A stretch of DNA of 64,000 nucleotides from Sinohyriopsis cumingii (Eukaryota > Mollusca > Bivalvia > Unionida > Unionidae): positions 87,813,540 through 87,877,539 of the forward strand of contig CM068839.1 of NCBI GenBank assembly GCA_028554795.2, given 5' to 3'. Positions 50,269-61,847 of the stretch are shown one piece after another. The first letter of the stretch is position 1. Every line of letters begins with the position of its first letter. The position numbers were made by a program, and so were the translations under genes. The notes under the pieces were generated by a model that saw only the letters and a list, made by a program, of their open reading frames with translations, did no database searches and was not told where the DNA came from.

Positions 50269-52672
50269 TATAATCCTTATTATTGCAGCATATATACTTG
50301 TCAATTATTCTGGCCAAGCATTATGCTATAAGAATTGCATTGCATAAATGGAAATATATTGTACTGCAAACCCACTTCCTCACATCCGATCCTGTTATCT
50401 GTTCAATGAATGTATTCTACAAGTATCCTCAATGACATGAATATCGGTTTTCTTTGACATGTTTCAAACTTAATGCAAAATAACGGTGAAAGACAAACGT
50501 TAATTCAAATAAAGCATCACACACATACACACGAATGCAACAAGTGTATACAGACATGATGTCTTCCTTCGTCATACTATATACACCGGCTGATCAACAA
50601 TAACTACTTAAAAGTGTTTTATTCAATTGTTAAATTTGTAAAACATTTGAGAAATACAATAAAACCCAAGAAATTTGTATTTGTTGGTATTCCACAGCGT
50701 GACAAGTGGAACGTAATTCCGAGTGTAATTTCGACAATTTAGAACAGATCTTCATAACCAACAAAAAGATTTCAAAGAAACTATATATGTAATCTTTACT
50801 GGTTCGATCTACAAGTAAATAGCTGCAGGATTCAGTTAATGGTGTACATTTCAAAAGGGAAATGGGATGAAAATGTCTCGAAGTAATTGCAACCAAAGTG
50901 TACTAAAAGATCACATAGCTCGCCTCTTTGAAGTAATTCTAAACAATGTAATAAACAAGTACGTATCTCAACTATTTGATGTCATTGAAACCAGAGTACT
51001 AAAGCCGAGTAAATATCTCAACTCGGTGAAGTAACTGTATAACTGTAACAAGAGTAATAAATGAGTATATATCTCAACTCTATGAAGTAATTGTAACCAA
51101 AGTACAATAAATGATTACATAGCTCATCTCTTCAAGGTAATGGTAACTAGTCTAATAAACTATTACATATCTCAGCTCTTCCAAGCAATTGTAAACAAAA
51201 TGTAATAAATAACAGCTTAGATCACCTCTACGATGCATTTAATAGTCTTCAATTTACATAATAAAAACTAATTATCATGCAGGTCAAAGGTCTTGGTGAT
51301 TTCGATGAACATCATGTAGAGTGGTTGACCTTGCTCTGTGTTCTTCTCTTGGAGTTGTCGTATGGAAAAAATCCTGTCTGTCGTCGACCTGCCTGCTTTA
51401 AAGCCGCACTGGGATTCCAGGTGCACACGGTCCGCCAGCAACTGCAGCCTGTTGAGTATAATGCGGGCATACACTTTGCCAACGATGCTCAGAAGCGAGA
51501 TCCCTCTGTAGTTATTACAGTCACTGAGGTCGCCATTGTTTTTGTAAACGGTATCTCGCGCATATCTTGGGGGACCGCTCCTTTCCTTCCAGCAGAGACA
51601 AAGTAGCTCATGCAGCGGCTGAAGCAATGTTGGTTTCCCACGTTCTATAGCTTTGGGCGGGATCCTGTCACTACCTGGTGCTTTGTCGTTTGGGTGGGAG
51701 TCGATTGCTTTGCTGAGCTCCTCTAAGGTGGGCACTTTGTCGAGCTCATCCATGGTGGGCAGTTTTTATGCTGCTAGGGGCCGCATCGGTGACTAGCATA
51801 TCCTGGGAGTATAGCTCTGAGTAGTGTTCCACCCATCTGGCCATCTGTTGCTCACAGTCAGTGATCTCCTCTCCCCTCAGAGATTTCCGGGGAACGGCCC
51901 CTTTCACCGTAGGGCCTAGAGCCTTCTTGATACCACAATACATACCTTGGATGTTTCCGGACTCGGCAGTGTGCTGGAGTCCTTCACATAGTTGTTACCA
52001 GTACTCGTTCGCGCACTGTCTAGCGATTGTGTTGGGTGTTGCTTCGAGCACTTCTGAGATCAGCAAGCGTCCGTCCATTAAGGCATTTTTTTGTAACGTT
52101 TGAAGGCTTTTCGTTTGTCTTCGATTATTGGTTCCATCCTTGATAGATGTGCGTTGAACAAGTCCTGGCTGGGCCGTTCCTTTTTGCCAAACATTGCCAT
52201 GGCTGTGCTGTAGATTGCACCCTTCATGGCGTTCCACATGGCTGTGGCATCGTGGTCTGGCAGGTCCTGGAGTGTCTGGTCCAGGGCTAGTATGACAATA
52301 CAAGAGTATATCACAATTCTACTAGTGCAGCTCTGAGATTGTTTCAGAGACGTACGACCATTCAATCAAAATGCAATTAAACATTTTATAATTTGATTGG
52401 TATTGAATGTTCTAGTTCGAGGTTATCAAAAGCAAATTACATGAAAGAACTGCACAATTCTGCAGGTGCCACATTTTACTTATATAAACACATGTACCAT
52501 GGAAAAGGAAAAAAATAGCCAAATAGATTCATATATTACCAAAACATAATGCAAATAGACTTTTTTTAAATATAAATTATTACAAAAAGTGCACGTGTAA
52601 GATTTATAAATTCTTTGATTGATCTTTTTTATTCTGGCTGTGTCATACAGCAGTTGGATATTTAAAATCAGT
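50269..52672 (+). repeat. Monomer C, copy 13 (full length)
   Basis: The only complete C monomer (2404 bp) away from the left end. With the preceding C/A and B it makes a 6.2-kb trimer. Private changes include gacaagtggaacg near 50701, aacagatcttc near 50743 and caatgacatg near 50430. Confidence 0.93.
51278..52292 (-). mobile_element. LINE fragment, C type (copy 13)
   Basis: Open frame at 51268-51753, 161 aa, ending FIEITKTFD as in C copy 2, with private KAPGSDRIPP. Linker frames at 51746-51943 and 52078-52365 (private PSQDLFNAH). Confidence 0.89.
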
Positions 52673-54259
52673 TATAATCCTTATTACTGCAGCATATATA
52701 CTTGTTAATTATTCTGACCAAGCATTATGCTATGAGAATTGCATTGCATAAATGGAAATATATTGTACTGCAAACCCACTTCCTCACATCCGACCCTGTT
52801 ATCTGTTCAATGAATGTATTCTACAAGTATGCTCAGTGGCATGAATATGTGTTTTCTCTGAAATGTTTCAAACTTAATGCAAAATAATGGTGAAAGACAA
52901 ACGTTAATTCAAATAAAGCATCACACACATACACACGAATGCAACAAGTGTATACAGACAGGATGTCTTTCTTTGTCATACTATTTACACCGATAAATCA
53001 ACAATAACTACTTAAAAGTGTTTTATTCAATTTTTAAATTCGGAAAAATGTGAGAAATACAATAAAACTCAAGAAATATTTATTTGTTGGTATTCCGCAG
53101 CGTGACAAATGGAACGTAACGCTCAGTGTAATTTCGACAATTTAGAACAAATGTTCATAACCGACAAAAAGATTTCAAAGAAACTATATATGTAATCTTT
53201 ACTGGTTCGATCTACAAGTAAATAGCTGCAGGATTCAGCTAATGGTGTACATTTCAAAAGGGAAATGGGATGAAATTGTCTCGAAGTAATTGTAACCAAA
53301 GCGTACTAAAAGATTACATAGCTCGCCTCTTTGAAGTAATTATAAACAATGTAATAAACGAGTATGTATCTCAACAATTTGATGTAATTGTAACCAGAGT
53401 ACTAAAGCCGAGTAAATATCTCAACTCGTTGAAGCAACTGTATAACTGTAACAAGAGTAATAAATGAGTATATATCTCAACTCTCTGAAGTAATTGTAAC
53501 CAAAGTACAATAAATGATTACATAGCTCATCTCTTAGATGTAATTGTAACTAGTCTAATAAACTATTACATATCTCAGCTCTTCCAAGCAATTGTAAACA
53601 AAATGTAATAAATAACAGCTTAGATGACCTCTTCGATGCATTTAATAGTCTTCAGTTTACATAATAAAACTAATTATCATGCAGGTCAAAGGTCTTGGTG
53701 AGGTCGATGAACATCATGTAGAGTGGTTGACCTTGCTCTGTGTTCTTCTCTTGGAGTTGTCGTATGGAAAATATCCTGTCTGTCGTCGACCTGCCTGCAT
53801 TAAAGCCGCACTGGGATTCCAGGTGCACACTGTCCGCCAGCAACTGCAGCCTGTTGAATATAATGCGGGCATACACGTTGCCAACGATGCTCAGAAGCGA
53901 GATCAAGCGAGATCCCTCTGTAATTATTACAGTCACTGAGGTCGCCATTGTTTTTGTAAACGGTATCTCGCGCATGTCTTGGGGATCCGCTCCTTCCTCC
54001 CAGCAGAGACAAAGTAGCTCATGCAGTGGCTGAAGCAATGTTTGTTTCTCACGTTCGATAGCTTCGGGCGGGATGATGTCACTACCTGGTGCTTTGTCGT
54101 TTGGGAGGGAGTCAATTGCTTTGCTGAGCTCCTCTAAGGTGGGCACTTTGTTGAGCTCGTCCATGGTTAGCAGTTTTTATGCTGCTAGGGGCCGCATCGG
54201 TGACTGACATTTCTTGGGAGTATAGCTCTAGGTAGTGTTCCACCCATCTGGCCATCTGT
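52673..54259 (+). repeat. Monomer A, copy 14
   Basis: Shares caaagcgtac (near 53296) with copies 15 and 16, and cttagatgtaattg (near 53533) with copy 15. Confidence 0.93.
53680..54259 (-). mobile_element. LINE RT fragment, A type, copy 14
   Basis: Open frame at 53670-54164, 164 aa, typical A form. Confidence 0.9.
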
Positions 54260-56466
54260 CATACTTAATGCAAAATAATGGTGAAAGACAAACGTTAATT
54301 CAAATAAAGCATCGCACACATACACACGAATGCAACAAGTGTATACATACATGATGTCTTCCGTCGTCATACTATATACACCGGCTAATCAACAATAACT
54401 ACTTAAAAGTGTTTAATTCAATTTTTAAATTCACAAAAAATGTGAGAAATACAATAAAACTCAAGAAATCTTAATTTGTTGGTATTCCGCAGCGTAACAA
54501 ATGGAACGTAACGCCCAGTGTAATTTCGACAATTTAGAACAAATCTTCATATGCGACAAAAAGATTTCAAAGAAACTATATATGTAATCTTTACTGGTTC
54601 GATCTACAAGTAAATAACTCCAGGATTCAGTTTATGGTGTACATTTCAAAAGGAAATGGGATGAAATTATCTCGAAGTAATTGTAAGCAAAGTGTACTAA
54701 AAGATTACATAGCTCGCCTCTTTGAAGTAATTATAAACAATGTAATAAACGAGTATGTATCTCAACTATTTGATGTAATTGAAACCAGAGTATTAAAGCC
54801 GAGTAAATATCTCAACTCGTTGAAGTAACTGTATAACTGTAAAAAGAGTAATAAATAAGTATATATCTCAATTCTCTGAAGTAATTGTAACCAAAATACA
54901 ATGAATGATTACATAGCTCATCTCTTCAAGGTAATTGTAACTAGTCTAATAAACTATTACATATCTCAGCTATTCCAAGCAATTGTAAACAAAATGTAAT
55001 AAATAACAGCTTAGATGACCTCTTCGATGCATTTAATAGTCTTCAGTTTACATAATAAAAACTAATTATCATGCAGGTCAATGGTCTTGGTGAGTTCAAT
55101 GAACATCATGTAGAGTGGTCGACCTTGCTCTGTGTTCTTCTCTTGGAGCTGTCGTATGGAAAAGATCATGTCTGTCGTCGACCTGCCTGCTTTAAAGCCG
55201 CACTGGGATTCCAGGTGCACACGGTCCGCCAGCAACTGCAGCCTGTTGAGTATAATGCGGTCATACACTTTGCCAACGATGCTCAGAAGCGAGATCCCTC
55301 TGTAGTTATTACAGTCACTGAGGTCGCCATTGTTTTTGTAAACGGTATCTCGCGCATATCTTGGGGGACCGCTCCTTTCCTTCCAGCAGAGACAAAGTAG
55401 CTCATGCAGCGGCTGAAGCAATGTTGGTTTCCCACGTTCTATAGCTTTGGGCGGGATGCTGTCACTACCTGGTGCTTTGTCGTTTGGGTGGGAGTCGATT
55501 GCTTTGCTGAGCTCCTCTAAGGTGGGCACTTCGTCGAGCTCATCCATGGTGGGCAGTTTTTATGCTGCTAGGGGCCGCATCGGTGACTAGCATATCCTGG
55601 GAGTATAGCTCTGAGTAGTGTTCCACCCATCTGGCCATCTGTTGCTCACAGTCAGTGATCTCCTCTCCCCTCAGAGATTTCCGGGGAACGGCCCCTTTCA
55701 CCCTAGGGCCTAGAGCCTTCTTGATACCACAGTACATACCTTGGATGTTTCCGGACTCGGCAGTGTGCTGGAGTCCTTCACATAGTTGTTACCAGTACTC
55801 ATTCGCGCACTGTCTAGCGATTGTGTTGGGTGTTGCTTCGAGCACTTCTGAGATCAGCAAGCGTCCGTCCATTAAGGCATTTTTTTGTAACGTTTGAAGG
55901 CTTTTCGTTTGTCTTCGATTATTGGTTCCATCCTTGATAGATGTGCGTTGAACCAGTCCTGGCTGGGCCGTTCCTTTTTGCCAAACATGGCCATGGCTGT
56001 GCTGTAGATTGCACCCTTCATGGCGTTCCACATGGCTGTGGCATCGTGGTCTGGCAGGTCCTGGAGTGTCTGGTCCAGGGCTAGTATGACAATACAAGAG
56101 TATATCACAATTCTACTAGTACAGCTCTGGGATTGTTTCAGAGACGTACGACCATTCAATCAAAATGCAATTAAACATTTTATAATTTGATTGGTATTGA
56201 ATGTTCTAGTTCGAGGTTATCAAAAGCAAATTACATGAAAGAACTGCACAATTCTGCAGGTGCCACATTTTACTTATATAAACACATGTACCATGGAAAA
56301 GGAAAAAAATAGCCAAATAGATTCATATATTACCAAAACATAATGCAAATAGACTTTTTTTAAATATAAATTATTACAAAAAGTGCACGTGTAAGATTTA
56401 TAAATTCTTTGATTGATCTTTTTTATTCTGGCTGTGTCATACAGCAGTTGGATATTTAAAATCAGT
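54260..56466 (+). repeat. B/C hybrid monomer, type I exchange (copy 14)
   Basis: Exchange tract about 55170-55221. Shares aatcttaatttg, a one-G loss in ttcaaaaggaaatggg and accctagggcc with copies 15 and 16. Private gtggtcgacc and gcggtcatac. Confidence 0.9.
55072..56086 (-). mobile_element. LINE fragment, B/C type I hybrid (copy 14)
   Basis: Open frame at 55062-55547, 161 aa, starting MDELDEVPTLEELSKAIDS, with private KVYDRIILNRLQ and EQGRPLYMMF. Linker frame at 55540-55737 has GPRVKGAVPRK, shared with copies 15 and 16. Confidence 0.89.
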
Positions 56467-58053
56467 TATAATCCTTATTACTGCAGCATATATACTTGTT
56501 AATTATTCTGACCAAGCATTATGCTATGAGAATTGCATTGCATAAATGGAAATATATTGTACTGCAAACCCACTTCCTCACATCCGACCCTGTTATCTGC
56601 TCAATGAATGTATTCTACAAGTATGCTCAGTGGCATGAATATGTGTTTTCTCTGAAATGTTTCAAACTTAATGCAAAATAATGGTGAAAGACAAACGTTA
56701 ATTCAAATAAAGCATCACACACATACACACGAATGCAACAAGTGTATACAGACAGGATGTCTTTCTTTGTCATACTATTTACACCGATAAATCAACAATA
56801 ACTACTTAAAAGTGTTTTATTCAATTTTTAAATTCGGAAAAATGTGAGAAATACAATAAAACTCAAGAAATATTTATTTGTTGGTATTCCGCAGCGTGAC
56901 AAATGGAACGTAACGCTCAGTGTAATTTCGACAATTTAGAACAAATGTTCATAACCGACAAAAAGATTTCAAAGAAACTATATATGTAATCTTTACTGGT
57001 TCGATCTACAAGTAAATAGCTGCAGGATTCAGCTAATGGTGTACATTTCAAAAGGGAAATGGGATGAAATTGTCTCGAAGTAATTGTAACCAAAGCGTAC
57101 TAAAAGATTACATAGCTCGCCTCTTTGAAGTAATTATAAACAATGTAATAAACGAGTATGTATCTCAACAATTTGATGTAATTGTAACCAGAGTACTAAA
57201 GCCGAGTAAATATCTCAACTCGTTGAAGCAACTGTATAACTGTAACAAGAGTAATAAATGAGTATATATCTCAACTCTCTGAAGTAATTGTAACCAAAGT
57301 ACAATAAATGATTACATAGCTCATCTCTTAGATGTAATTGTAACTAGTCTAATAAACTATTACATATCTCAGCTCTTCCAAGCAATTGTAAACAAAATGT
57401 AATAAATAACAGCTTAGATGACCTCTTCGATGCATTTAATAGTCTTCAGTTTACATAATAAAACTAATTATCATGCAGGTCAAAGGTCTTGGTGAGGTCG
57501 ATGAACATCATGTAGAGTGGTTGACCTTGCTCTGTGTTCTTCTCTTGGAGTTGTCGTATGGAAAATATCCTGTCTGTCGTCGACCTGCCTGCATTAAAGC
57601 CGCACTGGGATTCCAGGTGCACACTGTCCGCCAGCAACTGCAGCCTGTTGAATATAATGCGGGCATACACGTTGCCAACGATGCTCAGAAGCGAGATCAA
57701 GCGAGATCCCTCTGTAATTATTACAGTCACTGAGGTCGCCATTGTTTTTGTAAACGGTATCTCGCGCATGTCTTGGGGATCCGCTCCTTCCTCCCAGCAG
57801 AGACAAAGTAGCTCATGCAGTGGCTGAAGCAATGTTTGTTTCTCACGTTCGATAGCTTCGGGCGGGATGATGTCACTACCTGGTGCTTTGTCGTTTGGGA
57901 GGGAGTCAATTGCTTTGCTGAGCTCCTCTAAGGTGGGCACTTTGTTGAGCTCGTCCATGGTTAGCAGTTTTTATGCTGCTAGGGGCCGCATCGGTGACTG
58001 ACATTTCTTGGGAGTATAGCTCTAGGTAGTGTTCCACCCATCTGGCCATCTGT
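56467..58053 (+). repeat. Monomer A, copy 15
   Basis: Shares atctgctcaatg (near 56597) with copy 16 and cttagatgtaattg with copy 14, so it is intermediate between its neighbours. Confidence 0.93.
57474..58053 (-). mobile_element. LINE RT fragment, A type, copy 15
   Basis: Open frame at 57464-57958, 164 aa, typical A form. Confidence 0.9.
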
Positions 58054-60260
58054 CATACTTAATGCAAAATAATGGTGAAAGACAAACGTTAATTCAAATA
58101 AAGCATCGCACACATACACACGAATGCAACAAGTGTATACATACATGATGTCTTCCGTCGTCATACTATATACACCGGCTAATCAACAATAACTACTTAA
58201 AAGTGTTTAATTCAATTTTTAAATTCACAAAAAATGTGAGAAATACAATAAAACTCAAGAAATCTTAATTTGTTGGTATTCCGCAGCGTAACAAATGGAA
58301 CGTAACGCCCAGTGTAATTTCGACAATTTAGAACAAATCTTCATATGCGACAAAAAGATTTCAAAGAAACTATATATGTAATCTTTACTGGTTCGATCTA
58401 CAAGTAAATAACTCCAGGATTCAGTTTATGGTGTACATTTCAAAAGGAAATGGGATGAAATTATCTCGAAGTAATTGTAAGCAAAGTGTACTAAAAGATT
58501 ACATAGCTCGCCTCTTTGAAGTAATTATAAACAATGTAATAAACGAGTATGTATCTCAACTATTTGATGTAATTGAAACCAGAGTATTAAAGCCGAGTAA
58601 ATATCTCAACTCGTTGAAGTAACTGTATAACTGTAAAAAGAGTAATAAATAAGTATATATCTCAATTCTGTGAAGTAATTGTAACCAAAATACAATGAAT
58701 GATTACATAGCTCATCTCTTCAAGGTAATTGTAACTAGTCTAATAAACTATTACATATCTCAGCTATTCCAAGCAATTGTAAACAAAATGTAATAAATAA
58801 CAGCTTAGATGACATCTTCGATGCATTTAATAGTCTTCAGTTTACATAATAAAAACTAATTATCATGCAGGTCAATGGTCTTGGTGAGTTCAATGAACAT
58901 CATGTAGAGTGGTTGACCTTGCTCTGTGTTCTTCTCTTGGAGCTGTCGTATGGAAAAGATCATGTCTGTCGTCGACCTGCCTGCTTTAAAGCCGCACTGG
59001 GATTCCAGGTGCACACGGTCCGCCAGCAACTGCAGCCTGTTGAGTATAATGCGGGCATACACTTTGCCAACGATGCTCAGAAGCGAGATCCCTCTGTAGT
59101 TGTTACAGTCACTGAGGTCGCCATTGTTTTTGTAAACGGTATCTCGCGCATATCTTGGGGGACCGCTCCTTTCCTTCCAGCAGAGACAAAGTAGCTCATG
59201 CAGCGGCTGAAGCAATGTTGGTTTCCCACGTTCTATAGCTTTGGGCGGGATGCTGTCACTACCTGGTGCTTTGTCGTTTGGGTGGGAGTCGATTGCTTTG
59301 CTGAGCTCCTCTAAGGTGGGCACTTCGTCGAGCTCATCCATGGTGGGCAGTTTTTATGCTGCTAGGGGCCGCATCGGTGACTAGCATATCCTGGGAGTAT
59401 AGCTCTGAGTAGTGTTCCACCCATCTGGCCATCTGTTGCTCACAGTCAGTGATCTCCTCTCCCCTCAGAGATTTCCGGGGAACGGCCCCTTTCACCCTAG
59501 GGCCTAGAGCCTTCTTGATACCACAGTACATACCTTGGATGTTTCCGGACTCGGCAGTGTGCTGGAGTCCTTCACATAGTTGTTACCAGTACTCATTCGC
59601 GCACTGTCTAGCGATTGTGTTGGGTGTTGCTTCGAGCACTTCTGAGATCAGCAAGCGTCCGTCCATTAAGGCATTTTTTTGTAACGTTTGAAGGCTTTTC
59701 GTTTGTCTTCGATTATTGGTTCCATCCTTGATAGATGTGCGTTGAACCAGTCCTGGCTGGGCCGTTCCTTTTTGCCAAACATGGCCATGGCTGTGCTGTA
59801 GATTGCACCCTTCATGGCGTTCCACATGGCTGTGGCATCGTGGTCTGGCAGGTCCTGGAGTGTCTGGTCCAGGGCTAGTATGACAATACAAGAGTATATC
59901 ACAATTCTACTAGTACAGCTCTGGGATTGTTTCAGAGACGTACGACCATTCAATCAAAATGCAATTAAACATTTTATAATTTGATTGGTATTGAATGTTC
60001 TAGTTCGAGGTTATCAAAAGCAAATTACATGAAAGAACTGCACAATTCTGCAGGTGCCACATTTTACTTATATAAACACATGTACCATGGAAAAGGAAAA
60101 AAATAGCCAAATAGATTCATATATTACCAAAACATAATGCAAATAGACTTTTTTTAAATATAAATTATTACAAAAAGTGCACGTGTAAGATTTATAAATT
60201 CTTTGATTGATCTTTTTTATTCTGGCTGTGTCATACAGCAGTTGGATATTTAAAATCAGT
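58054..60260 (+). repeat. B/C hybrid monomer, type I exchange (copy 15)
   Basis: Exchange tract about 58964-59014. Shares ttctgtgaag and gatgacatcttcg with copy 16, not 14. Private gtagttgttac near 59096. Confidence 0.9.
58866..59880 (-). mobile_element. LINE fragment, B/C type I hybrid (copy 15)
   Basis: Open frame at 58856-59341, 161 aa (MDELDEVPTLEEL, FIELTKTID). Linker frames at 59334-59531 and 59666-59953. Confidence 0.89.
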
Positions 60261-61847
60261 TATAATCCTTATTACTGCAGCATATATACTTGTTAATTAT
60301 TCTGACCAAGCATTATGCTATGAGAATTGCATTGCATAAATGGAAATATATTGTACTGCAAACCCACTTCCTCACATCCGACCCTGTTATCTGCTCAATG
60401 AATGTATTCTACAAGTATGCTCAGTGGCATGAATATGTGTTTTCTCTGAAATGTTTCAAACTTAATGCAAAATAATGGTGAAAGACAAACGTTAATTCAA
60501 ATAAAGCATCACACACATACACACGAATGCAACAAGTGTATACAGACAGGATGTCTTTCTTTGTCATACTATTTACACCGATAAATCAACAATAACTTCT
60601 TAAAAGTGTTTTATTCAATTTTTAAATTCGGAAAAATGTGAGAAATACAATAAAACTCAAGAAATATTTATTTGTTGGTATTCCGCAGCGTGACAAATGG
60701 AACGTAACGCTCAGTGTAATTTCGACAATTTAGAACAAATGTTCATAACCGACAAAAAGATTTCAAAGAAACTATATATGTAATCTTTACTGGTTCGATC
60801 TACAAGTAAATAGCTGCAGGATTCAGCTAATGGTGTACATTTCAAAAGGGAAATGGGATGAAATTGTCTCGAAGTAATTGTAACCAAAGCGTACTAAAAG
60901 ATTACATAGCTCGCCTCTTTGAAGTAATTATAAACAATGTAATAAACGAGTATGTATCTCAACAATTTGATGTAATTGTAACCAGAGTACTAAAGCCGAG
61001 TAAATATCTCAACTCGTTGAAGCAACTGTATAACTGTAACAAGAGTAATAAATGAGTATATATCTCAACTCTCTGAAGTAATTGTAACCAAAGTACAATA
61101 AATGATTACATAGCTCATCTCTTAGAGGTAATTGTAACTAGTCTAATAAACTATTACATATCTCAGCTCTTCCAAGCAATTGTAAACAAAATGTAATAAA
61201 TAACAGCTTAGATGACCTCTTCGATGCATTTAATAGTCTTCAGTTTACATAATAAAACTAATTATCATGCAGGTCAAAGGTCTTGGTGAGGTCGATGAAC
61301 ATCATGTAGAGTGGTTGACCTTGCTCTGTGTTCTTCTCTTGGAGTTGTCGTATGGAAAATATCCTGTCTGTCGTCGACCTGCCTGCATTAAAGCCGCACT
61401 GGGATTCCAGGTGCACACTGTCCGCCAGCAACTGCAGCCTGTTGAATATAATGCGGGCATACACGTTGCCAACGATGCTCAGAAGCGAGATCAAGCGAGA
61501 TCCCTCTGTAATTATTACAGTCACTGAGGTCGCCATTGTTTTTGTAAACGGTATCTCGCGCATGTCTTGGGGATCCGCTCCTTCCTCCCAGCAGAGACAA
61601 AGTAGCTCATGCAGTGGCTGAAGCAATGTTTGTTTCTCACGTTCGATAGCTTCGGGCGGGATGATGTCACTACCTGGTGCTTTGTCGTTTGGGAGGGAGT
61701 CAATTGCTTTGCTGAGCTCCTCTAAGGTGGGCACTTTGTTGAGCTCGTCCATGGTTAGCAGTTTTTATGCTGCTAGGGGCCGCATCGGTGACTGACATTT
61801 CTTGGGAGTATAGCTCTAGGTAGTGTTCCACCCATCTGGCCATCTGT
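60261..61847 (+). repeat. Monomer A, copy 16
   Basis: Shares atctgctcaatg with copy 15. Private aataacttcttaaaag near 60592. Has the common cttagaggtaattg, unlike copies 14 and 15. Confidence 0.93.
61268..61847 (-). mobile_element. LINE RT fragment, A type, copy 16
   Basis: Open frame at 61258-61752, 164 aa, typical A form. Confidence 0.9.
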